Positions 1 through 6,257 of a DNA stretch of 27,278 bases are shown piece after piece (the first letter of the stretch is position 1; each line of letters opens with the position of its first letter). A model generated the notes under the pieces. That model saw nothing but the letters and a program-made list of their open reading frames with translations, did no database searches and was not told the DNA's origin. The translations under genes and the position numbers were made by a program. This DNA is from Clostridiales bacterium UBA7044 (GTDB lineage Bacteria; Bacillota; Clostridia; Oscillospirales; Oscillospiraceae), in contig DLAP01000081.1 in NCBI GenBank assembly GCA_002493965.1, positions 1 to 27,278 on the forward strand. Reading direction: 5' to 3'.

Positions 1-1
1 G

Positions 2-1402
2 ACCCTGGCCGTGGTGTGGCAGAATATGTTTTACTCCAACGCCGTCACCGGCACCTCCAACGGTCTGCTTGCCGCCCTGTTTGGGATAAATATGCCCATG
101 TGGTGGTGTAAGGGCCTGTTCCCCAGCATGATGGTGCTGGGCCTGCACTATGCCCCCTTCGCCTACATCCTCATCGGCGGCATCTTCCGGAATATGGACG
201 CCAACCTGGAGGAGGCGGCCACCATTCTGGACACCCCCAAGTGGAAGACCATGTTCCGCATCACATTGCCCATGGTGAAGCCCGCCATTCTCTCCACCAT
301 TCTGCTGGTCTTCGGCAGCGCCATGGGTTCTTACCCGGTGCCCCATTATCTGGGTCTGACCACCCTTGCCACCAAGTATGTGTCCATGAACTCCAAGTAT
401 ACCGGCGAAGCCAGTATTCTTGCCATCATCATGATGATCTTCGGCGTGGCCATTATGATGCTGAACCAGCTCTCCCTGACCAGCCGGAAGAACTACACCA
501 CCGTCACCGGCAAGTCCGGCCAAACTTCCAAGATCAACCTGGGGAAGTCCGGCAAGTATATCATTGCGGTGATTCTGGTGATTCTCACCTTCTTCACCAG
601 CATCTTCCCCATTATCTCCTTCGCCTTTGAGACCTTCCTCCCCAACCCCGGCGACTACTCCTTCCTCTACACCGGCGACACCAGCAATCTGACGCTAAAA
701 TGGTGGATCACCAGTGAAAATGTCACCGAAAACGGTATGTACGGGCAGAAGGGCATCCTCTTCAACGAAACCATCTGGCACGCCTTCGGCGGCACCATCT
801 GGGTCAGCGTCTGCTGCGCCCTCCTTGCCGGCACCATCGGCACTCTGGTTGGCTACGCCGTGTCCAAGAACCGGCGGAGCAAATGGGCCAACTACGTCAA
901 CTCCATGGCCTTCCTGCCCTACCTGATGCCTTCCCTTGCCGTAGGCGCGGCTTTCTTCATTCTCTTCTCCACGGAGAAGCTGAATCTCTTTAACACCTAC
1001 ACTCTGCTCATTATCGTGGGCACCATCAAGTACATCCCCTTTGCCAGCCGAAGCTCCTTAAACTCCATGCTGCAGCTGTCCGGAGAGATTGAGGAAGCCG
1101 CCATCATCCAGGACATTCCCTGGTGGAAGCGGATGGTGAAGATCATCATTCCCATTCAGAAGTCCTCCATCATCAGCGGCTACTTGCTGCCCTTCATGAC
1201 CTGCCTGCGGGAGCTGAGCCTGTTTATGCTATTGTGCGTTCAGGGCTTCATCCTGTCCACCACGCTGGACTACTTCGACGAAATGGGACTGTATGCATTC
1301 TCCAGCGGCATCAATCTAATTCTGATTATCACCATTCTGGTCTGCAACACACTTGTCAACAAAGCCACCGGCGCAAGCCTGGACAAAGGGATAGGAGGTT
1401 AA
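2..1402 (+). CDS. ABC transporter permease, fused two-domain (MetI/FbpB type), 5' truncated
   Basis: The reading frame is open to the left edge, so the true start lies outside the window; the GTG at 11 is not a credible start. The protein is an inner-membrane permease with two MetI-type halves on one chain. Each half shows the EAA loop that contacts the ATPase: LEEAATILDTPKWK near 190-260 and IEEAAIIQDIPWWK near 1090-1135. Many hydrophobic segments are visible. Complete proteins of this type have about 550-600 residues, so roughly the first 100 are missing. The architecture matches importers for ferric iron, aminoethylphosphonate or similar small anions; the substrate cannot be read from the permease. 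Its stop is 4 bases before the ATPase start, so the two are co-transcribed. The binding protein is presumably upstream, outside the window. Confidence 0.9.
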   Translation, partial: TLAVVWQNMFYSNAVTGTSNGLLAALFGINMPMWWCKGLFPSMMVLGLHYAPFAYILIGGIFRNMDANLEEAATILDTPKWKTMFRITLPMVKPAILSTILLVFGSAMGSYPVPHYLGLTTLATKYVSMNSKYTGEASILAIIMMIFGVAIMMLNQLSLTSRKNYTTVTGKSGQTSKINLGKSGKYIIAVILVILTFFTSIFPIISFAFETFLPNPGDYSFLYTGDTSNLTLKWWITSENVTENGMYGQKGILFNETIWHAFGGTIWVSVCCALLAGTIGTLVGYAVSKNRRSKWANYVNSMAFLPYLMPSLAVGAAFFILFSTEKLNLFNTYTLLIIVGTIKYIPFASRSSLNSMLQLSGEIEEAAIIQDIPWWKRMVKIIIPIQKSSIISGYLLPFMTCLRELSLFMLLCVQGFILSTTLDYFDEMGLYAFSSGINLILIITILVCNTLVNKATGASLDKGIGG

Positions 1403-1406
1403 CATC

Positions 1407-3032
1407 ATGCCCACCATTCAATTGGAACATATTACAAAACGCTGGGGCAAATTCTACGCCGTGGACGATCTGGATCTGACCATCGAAGATAACGCTTTCG
1501 TCACGCTCCTTGGCCCCTCCGGCTGCGGCAAGACCACTACCCTGCGGATGATCGCGGGCCTGGAAACCCCCACCAGCGGCCGCATCACCATTGGAGACAA
1601 GGTGATGTTCGACAGCGAGCTGGGTATCAACATTCCCGCCAACAAGCGCAAGGTTGGCTTCCTGTTCCAGAACTATGCTCTGTGGCCCAATATGACCGTG
1701 TATCAGAACATCGCGTTCGGCCTGTCCAACATCAAGGAATCCATGCCCAAAATCAACTTTGAGGCGAAAAACGCCGCCCGTCTGGCGGAAATTCTGAAAA
1801 ATTCCGAGGATGTTCGGAAAAACCTGAACGAGTGCCGGGACAAAAACGGCAAGCTGGACGAAAAGAAGGCCCTCATCAAGCTCATTGACGCCTATACCAT
1901 TTCCATGTACACCGCGAAAAAGCTTATTTCCTATCACCTGGAAAAGGAGCAGGACCTGTCTAAAGAAATCGCCGGGCTGGAGGGTCAGGTGGCCGCCGCC
2001 AGAAAGGCCCAGGCTCTGGACGATGACTTCCAGGTGCTGGAGGGCGGCAAGCCCGTCATGGAGGTGCGTAAGCTCACCAAGGAGGAGATCGACCTGTCCG
2101 TGCGCCGAGTATCCCGGATCGTGAAGATCAGTATGTTCATGGACCGCTACCCGGCGGAGCTGTCCGGCGGCCAGCAGCAGCGTGTGGCCATTGCCCGAAC
2201 CCTGGCTCCGGAACCGGCGGTGCTGTTCATGGACGAACCCCTTTCTAACCTGGACGCTAAGCTGCGGCTGGAAATGCGGTATGAGCTTCAGCGGCTCCAC
2301 CTGGAGACCGGCTCCACCTTCGTCTATGTGACCCACGATCAGATGGAGGCTATGACATTGGCTACCCAGATCTGCCTGATTAACAACGGCGTCCTCCAGC
2401 AGTACGACGCCCCTCTAACGGTTTACGGAAAGCCTAACAACCTGTTCGTGGCGGATTTCGTTGGCAACCCTTCCATCAACTTCGTGGAAGCCACTGGCAC
2501 CCAACAGCCGGACGGCACCCTGCCTCTGACCATGCTGGGCGGTATTCCCGCTGTCTTCACCCCCAGTCAGCCTCTGTCCCTCACAACGTGGTTTGAAAAC
2601 CGGGACGCGGAGGAGGCTGCCGCGGAGAATCTCCGTAAGGCCAAGGCCGCCGAGAAGGGCAGCGTGGAAAAAGGCAACAAGGACGAAACCTTCCGCTACC
2701 ACATTGCCCGGGTGGAGGAAGAGGACGACGCTCTCCGGGAGGAGCCGGTGATCACCAATTCCGACTTTATCCTGGGCATCCGGCCGGAATTCCTGGAGGT
2801 CACGGAAGAAGGCGGCATGGAAGGGGAAATTTACGGCGCCATGCCCACCGGTATGGAGTCCACGGTGAAGATCCGCATTGGGGATTTCCTGCTCACCGGC
2901 GTGGTCTTTGGCAGCACGCTGTTCACTCTGGGCGCAAAGGTACGCATCCATGTGAAGGGCGACGGAATTCTGCTCTTTGACCACAGGAGCGGCAAGCGCA
3001 TTGCCTCCGGCAGCCTGAAGCTTCTGGGATAA
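1407..3032 (+). CDS. ABC transporter ATPase (MalK/FbpC/PotA class) with large insertion
   Basis: This is the ATPase partner of the preceding permease, 541 residues against about 350-370 for the family. Walker A GPSGCGKT is at 36-43, Q-loop Q88, signature LSGGQ 252-256, Walker B ending MDEP at 275-278, D-loop SNLD 280-283 and H-loop H310, so it should hydrolyse ATP. The Q-loop to signature distance is 164 residues, versus about 53 in MalK: about 110 extra residues, charged and probably helical, sit in the helical subdomain. A second charged segment (about 398-447) interrupts the C-terminal TOBE-like region. The site AGGAGG at 1393-1398 lies in the permease end and supports this ATG. The frame is intact and the motifs are perfect, so the insertions look functional rather than decayed. 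Confidence 0.9.
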   Translation: MPTIQLEHITKRWGKFYAVDDLDLTIEDNAFVTLLGPSGCGKTTTLRMIAGLETPTSGRITIGDKVMFDSELGINIPANKRKVGFLFQNYALWPNMTVYQNIAFGLSNIKESMPKINFEAKNAARLAEILKNSEDVRKNLNECRDKNGKLDEKKALIKLIDAYTISMYTAKKLISYHLEKEQDLSKEIAGLEGQVAAARKAQALDDDFQVLEGGKPVMEVRKLTKEEIDLSVRRVSRIVKISMFMDRYPAELSGGQQQRVAIARTLAPEPAVLFMDEPLSNLDAKLRLEMRYELQRLHLETGSTFVYVTHDQMEAMTLATQICLINNGVLQQYDAPLTVYGKPNNLFVADFVGNPSINFVEATGTQQPDGTLPLTMLGGIPAVFTPSQPLSLTTWFENRDAEEAAAENLRKAKAAEKGSVEKGNKDETFRYHIARVEEEDDALREEPVITNSDFILGIRPEFLEVTEEGGMEGEIYGAMPTGMESTVKIRIGDFLLTGVVFGSTLFTLGAKVRIHVKGDGILLFDHRSGKRIASGSLKLLG

Positions 3033-3041
3033 TTCACACAC

Positions 3042-3080
3042 AAATCGGCTGTCTCCCCAAAAAGGGAGGCAGCCGATTTT
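3042..3080. terminator. Bidirectional intrinsic terminator
   Basis: A long stem (AAATCGGCTG.CTCC against GGAG.CAGCCGATTT, with a short A-rich loop) is followed by T residues on the plus strand, and the A tract on its left side gives a T run on the minus strand. It sits between the convergent ends of the ABC ATPase gene and the sirtuin gene and can serve both. Confidence 0.8.
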
Positions 3081-3086
3081 GTTCTC

Positions 3087-3956
3087 TTACAGCAGGCGGT
3101 CCAGCACTGGGCCGATATCCTCATTCACGCAGATGGATCGCGTCCTAACTTCTCTTGGGGCATACGCTTCCCCATTATTTACGCAGGCATAGACCGCATT
3201 TGCGTTCCGGGCCGTCATGCGCCAGAAGGGATATTTCACGATGCCTGGGGTATTGGCTCCCACGCCAAGCTCCAGCAGCAGCACATGATCCTCCCGATGC
3301 CTGCCAAGGAAGTCCTCATACCGCCCCGCTGCCGCGTACCAGCCCGCGTCCTGGACAAATGTATCGTCGCACCGGAGGTTCATGGTCATGGGTGCGCCGC
3401 AGACCGGGCACCGGGGAATCAGCTCTGAAGGGATTCTCATGTCCTTCTGCTCCGACACCATCCGCCGGACAACCACTTCATTGTCATAGGTCTTGTCATG
3501 ACAGGCCTTGGAACATTGCCACAGACCGTAATCCCCCTGGGTGTAGAACAGCCGCTTTTTGTCAAAGCCTGCAAGCTGGAACTGATGATCCACATTGGTC
3601 GTCAGCACAAAATAGTCTTTTTCCTGAACCAGTTTCAGCAGATCGTCATAGACCGGCTTCGGCGCTTTTTCGTAGCGGTTGCAGAAAATCTGGCGGCTCC
3701 ACCAGGCCCAGTATTCTTCCAGGGTATCAAAGGGGTAAAAGCCCCCGGAATACATATCGGTGATTCCGTATTTTTCATGGAAGTCGGAAAAATACCTGTC
3801 AAACCGCTGCCCGCTGTAGCTGAGACCTGCGGAGGCGGAAAGTCCCGCTCCCGCTCCAACAAGAACGGCGTCAGCGGTTTCCAGTTCGGCTCTCAGCCGG
3901 TCAATCCCCGCTGAGCAGTCTCCGGTAGATGACAAAATCGGTTTCCTTGAAAACAT
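3087..3956 (-). CDS. SirTM-type sirtuin (protein ADP-ribosyltransferase, class M)
   Basis: A 289-residue Sir2-fold protein. The NAD-binding motif GAGAGLSASAG is at 34-44 and TTNVDHQF at 119-126. Four cysteines for a structural zinc are visible (C148, C152, C183, C186). The position of the catalytic histidine of deacetylating sirtuins is held by Q140 (YTQGDYG), with N121 nearby; loss of that histidine is the hallmark of the SirTM class, which ADP-ribosylates proteins instead of deacetylating them. It overlaps the upstream macrodomain gene by 56 bases, the typical partner that removes the mark. The ATG at 3956 has AAGGTG about 8 bases upstream; an in-frame TTG at 3935 is an alternative. No GcvH-like or lipoate-ligase gene lies next to it, so the target is unknown. 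Confidence 0.88.
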   Translation of the reverse strand: MFSRKPILSSTGDCSAGIDRLRAELETADAVLVGAGAGLSASAGLSYSGQRFDRYFSDFHEKYGITDMYSGGFYPFDTLEEYWAWWSRQIFCNRYEKAPKPVYDDLLKLVQEKDYFVLTTNVDHQFQLAGFDKKRLFYTQGDYGLWQCSKACHDKTYDNEVVVRRMVSEQKDMRIPSELIPRCPVCGAPMTMNLRCDDTFVQDAGWYAAAGRYEDFLGRHREDHVLLLELGVGANTPGIVKYPFWRMTARNANAVYACVNNGEAYAPREVRTRSICVNEDIGPVLDRLL

Positions 3957-4680
3957 TGAAAATCACCTTCATTTTGCTTTTTGTTGCCTCCTTGTAGGCT
4001 TTCACCGTCTGAACCGCAATTTCCGCCGCCCTTTGGTTTGGGAAGTGAAACTCCCCTGTGGAAATGCAGCAGAAGGCAACACTCTTTAAGCCCCTTTCCT
4101 CTGCCAGTTCCAGGCAGGAACGATAGCAGGAGGCAAGCAGGGCGCAGTCCTGCTTTGTTAAACGGCTCCCGACGATGGGGCCTACCGTGTGCAGCACATA
4201 CCGGCTTGGCAGATTGAAGGCAGGGGTGATCTTCGCCCCACCCGTTTCTTCCTCCCAACCCTGTTTTTTCCTTTGTTCCCAGCAGGCAAGGCGAAGCTGA
4301 ACCCCGGCGTAGGTGTGAATGGCGTTGTCGATGCAGCCGTGGTTGGGACAGAAGCAGCCAAGCATCTGGCTGTTGGCCGCGTTGACGATGGCATCACAGG
4401 AAAGGGTCGTGATATCTCCCCGCCACAAATAGAGATCCTCCCCCAGCGGGGGCAGGTCCTCCAGCCTGGTAATGCCCTTTTGCCGGATTGCCTCTTGCAG
4501 GTATGCGTCCTGAACGGCCAGAAATTCCGGCCTTACCGGTGCGGGCATCCGGATATTCAGCAGGGCCCGAAGAAGCCTTCTCTGCTCCTGCTCGTCCTTG
4601 GGGACCTCCATTCCATCATACCGAGGCTCCTCGTTCAAAAGCGACGTGATTAGATAGACTCTTCTTTCTGCCTGGGTCAT
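3901..4680 (-). CDS. Zinc-type macrodomain protein-ADP-ribose hydrolase
   Basis: A 259-residue macrodomain protein. An N-terminal helical region (1-80) precedes the macro fold, with RGDITTLSCDAIVNAANS at 87-104 forming the ADP-ribose site, the Cys/His-rich loop GCFCPNHGCIDNAIH at 108-122, which matches the zinc-binding macrodomain class, and ISTGEFHFPN at 206-215 as the phosphate loop. Members of this class remove ADP-ribose from targets modified by the SirTM encoded in the same operon. The ATG at 4680 is chosen because GAGGTG lies 6 bases upstream; a GTG at 4689 would add three residues and overlap that site. It follows the MBL-fold gene by 54 bases on the same strand, with only a weak hairpin between, so read-through is possible. 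Confidence 0.9.
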   Translation of the reverse strand: MTQAERRVYLITSLLNEEPRYDGMEVPKDEQEQRRLLRALLNIRMPAPVRPEFLAVQDAYLQEAIRQKGITRLEDLPPLGEDLYLWRGDITTLSCDAIVNAANSQMLGCFCPNHGCIDNAIHTYAGVQLRLACWEQRKKQGWEEETGGAKITPAFNLPSRYVLHTVGPIVGSRLTKQDCALLASCYRSCLELAEERGLKSVAFCCISTGEFHFPNQRAAEIAVQTVKAYKEATKSKMKVIFNVFKETDFVIYRRLLSGD

Positions 4681-4705
4681 GTGCTTCACCTCATTTCGGG
4701 AGAAT

Positions 4706-4728
4706 GGGGCCGCCTGTTGGACGGCCCC
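4706..4728 (-). terminator. GC-rich hairpin, weak terminator or processing site
   Basis: GGGGCCG pairs with CGGCCCC around a short loop, just after the MBL-fold gene and before the macrodomain gene. No T run follows on the minus strand (ATTCTCC), so it may attenuate rather than stop transcription into the ADP-ribosylation pair. Confidence 0.5.
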
Positions 4729-4734
4729 GGCTAT

Positions 4735-5526
4735 TTAACCAAAGAAGAATCCTGCGGTCATGTCTAAGTAATTCTGGCCGCTATAACCAGGGTACTGCTT
4801 CCCTACCTCGGCACGGAAGCTGTCCCTGTCGGGGCAATTTGCCGCGATCCCCTTCAGATTTTCCAAATAGTCGATCTTGGTCTGGGCATCTTTCAGATCC
4901 TCCGGGGTATAGTGGGAGGTCAGGATCAGACAAAAGCCCCTGGCAATGTAGCTTCTCAGCTCGGCAATGATTCCATCCGCGTGGGCCGGGCTCGCGACGA
5001 TGGAATGGCAGTCATGGCCCAGCATATGGGTGTAAACCGCGTTGATCTCCGGGATCTCCACGTCAAAGGCATCCTGGGTCTGCTTGATGACAAAGTCCAT
5101 ACCGCCGATGGTTACTTTCCCTGCTTCGATCACATGGGTGATCTGGTGGACGGAAGCATCGAAAATCTCCCCGAAGGCACCGGCAAAGTTCTCAATCAGC
5201 GCCTTTCCGCCGCCGTTTTCCGAGTATTCCAGGGCGTTACGCGTGGCATATCTGGGTACACCGGGCAGGAAGGAAGCCCCCGCGCCGTGGTAGGCAATGA
5301 GCATTCCCTCCACCTGGAGGCCCTTCAGATACGCCGTCAGCTCCCGGATGTTGTCATAGAAGCAGGGGGATTCCAGGATCACGGCCTTGCCGTTCTTCTC
5401 CAGGATGAAGACCTCATCATCGATAAAATCATTTGTCTTGTAAGCGTGGAGCTTTACAGCGCCAAAATCATATACGTTCATTTCGCCCTTATTGAGGGTC
5501 ACGGTGGAAAATGTGTTCTTGTTCAT
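4735..5526 (-). CDS. Metallo-beta-lactamase-fold protein with degenerate metal site
   Basis: A 263-residue cytoplasmic protein resembling MBL-fold hydrolases: a beta-rich start (VFILEKNGKAVILES at 39-53), a first active-site strand at 77-84, a GHDCHS segment at 170-175 and a late TSHYTPED at 203-210. The canonical HxHxDH motif after the first sheet reads H80-G-A-G-A-S, so only its first histidine remains; H171, H174 and H205 could still bind a metal. It is therefore an atypical or non-hydrolytic member and the substrate is unknown. AGGAGG lies 9 bases before the ATG. It is transcribed divergently from an HxlR regulator, with a near-consensus promoter flanked by palindromes, so that regulator probably controls it. 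The macrodomain and sirtuin genes follow on the same strand. Confidence 0.65.
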   Translation of the reverse strand: MNKNTFSTVTLNKGEMNVYDFGAVKLHAYKTNDFIDDEVFILEKNGKAVILESPCFYDNIRELTAYLKGLQVEGMLIAYHGAGASFLPGVPRYATRNALEYSENGGGKALIENFAGAFGEIFDASVHQITHVIEAGKVTIGGMDFVIKQTQDAFDVEIPEINAVYTHMLGHDCHSIVASPAHADGIIAELRSYIARGFCLILTSHYTPEDLKDAQTKIDYLENLKGIAANCPDRDSFRAEVGKQYPGYSGQNYLDMTAGFFFG

Positions 5527-5591
5527 AGGGTTAGCCTCCTGAAAATATTTGCTTTTGCTGCGGAGCGGCCGTCCCCTCAGCTCTTGGCCCT

Positions 5592-5620
5592 ATTATACGA
5601 AGACTTTTTCTGCTTGTAAA
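5592..5620 (-). promoter_or_regulatory. Sigma-A promoter of the MBL-fold gene
   Basis: On the minus strand TTTACA (5615-5620) and TATAAT (5592-5597) are 17 bases apart, about 66 bases upstream of the ATG. It faces away from the hxlR-type promoter. Confidence 0.8.
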
Positions 5621-5625
5621 GTACG

Positions 5626-5637
5626 CACAATATTGTG
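5626..5637. promoter_or_regulatory. 12-bp palindrome, candidate operator
   Basis: CACAATATTGTG is a perfect 12-bp palindrome lying 5 bases upstream of the -35 box of the MBL-fold promoter, in the region shared with the divergent HxlR regulator. A regulator-binding role is inferred. Confidence 0.5.
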
Positions 5638-5641
5638 GCGT

Positions 5642-5659
5642 AGTTACCCGACGGTAACT
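5642..5659. promoter_or_regulatory. Inverted repeat, candidate HxlR operator
   Basis: AGTTACC and GGTAACT form a perfect 7-bp inverted repeat with a 4-base spacer, 11 bases upstream of the -35 box of the hxlR-type promoter. Dimeric winged-helix regulators of this family bind such sites; autoregulation is inferred. Confidence 0.5.
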
Positions 5660-5670
5660 ATCCGGGCGGC

Positions 5671-5699
5671 TTGACGAATTCGGATCCTTAGGGTATAAT
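5671..5699 (+). promoter_or_regulatory. Sigma-A promoter of the HxlR regulator
   Basis: TTGACG (5671-5676) and a perfect TATAAT (5694-5699) are separated by 17 bases, 41 bases before the start codon. Confidence 0.88.
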
Positions 5700-5739
5700 T
5701 GGGGGTATAGTATCCGATAGAAACCATGGAGGAATCCCT

Positions 5740-6075
5740 ATGAATGAAGTAAAATCCGCCAAGGACCTGCCCGCCTGCCCGGTGGAAACCACCCTGACGC
5801 TGATTGGAGACAAATGGAAGGTGCTGATTCTGCGGGATCTCTTGCCGGGTACCAAGCGGTTCGGGGAACTGAAAAAATCCATTGGCAGCGTATCCCAGAA
5901 GGTATTGACTTCTCAGCTTCGGGATATGGAGGAAAGCGGTCTGCTGACCCGCACCGTATACGCGGAGGTGCCCCCCAGGGTAGAATACAGCCTGACACCT
6001 CTGGGGCAAAGCCTGCGGCCTATCCTGGACGCCATGGGCAGCTGGGGAGAAGAATATAAGGCTTCTTTGAATTGA
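5740..6075 (+). CDS. HxlR-family transcriptional regulator
   Basis: A 111-residue winged-helix protein of the MarR-like HxlR class. After a short N-terminal arm come CPVETTLTLIGDKWKVLIL (13-31), FGELKKSIGSVSQKVLTSQL as the recognition region (41-60) and the wing with VEYSLTPLG (82-90). Cys13 sits where the redox- or electrophile-sensing cysteine of YodB- and HypR-like proteins lies, so it may respond to oxidants or reactive carbonyls; that is inferred from position only. The site GGAGG lies about 6 bases before the ATG. Two palindromes in the shared upstream region suggest it controls itself and the divergent MBL-fold gene, and possibly the macrodomain-sirtuin pair behind it. Confidence 0.92.
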   Translation: MNEVKSAKDLPACPVETTLTLIGDKWKVLILRDLLPGTKRFGELKKSIGSVSQKVLTSQLRDMEESGLLTRTVYAEVPPRVEYSLTPLGQSLRPILDAMGSWGEEYKASLN

Positions 6076-6083
6076 AAACCACC

Positions 6084-6128
6084 CTCTCAGTCTCGCTTAC
6101 GCTCGCCAGCTCCCCCAAAGGGGGAGCC
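6084..6128. repeat. Intergenic palindromic repeat unit
   Basis: This non-coding stretch contains the hairpin GCTCCCCC-AAA-GGGGGAGC (6109-6127), preceded by CTCTCAGTCTCGCTTACGC. Its make-up resembles small palindromic units scattered between genes in gut Clostridia; I know this from general familiarity, not a search. An imperfect relative, CTCTCCCTTTGTGGAGA, follows near 6184-6200. It does not look coding. Confidence 0.5.
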
Positions 6129-6212
6129 AAGCGCGTAGTTCTAAGATTTTAGGGTGTCAAAGAAAAAGGGCAGCCTGCTTTACTCTCCCTTTGTGGAGAA
6201 GGCGCGCAAAAA

Positions 6213-6250
6213 ACAGAACCGGCTCACATTGGGTGAACCGGTTCCTTTTT
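6213..6250. terminator. Bidirectional intrinsic terminator
   Basis: GAACCGGCTCA and TGAACCGGTTC pair, followed by a T run on the plus strand and preceded by an A run that serves the minus strand. It lies between the convergent hxlR-type and GH13 genes. Confidence 0.8.
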
Positions 6251-6257
6251 ATGGAGT

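Noticed and set aside
1356..2336. Long minus-strand open frame opposite the ABC ATPase
   Set aside because: It is antisense to a gene with perfect motifs, its protein has no recognisable family and looks like a GC-rich shadow.
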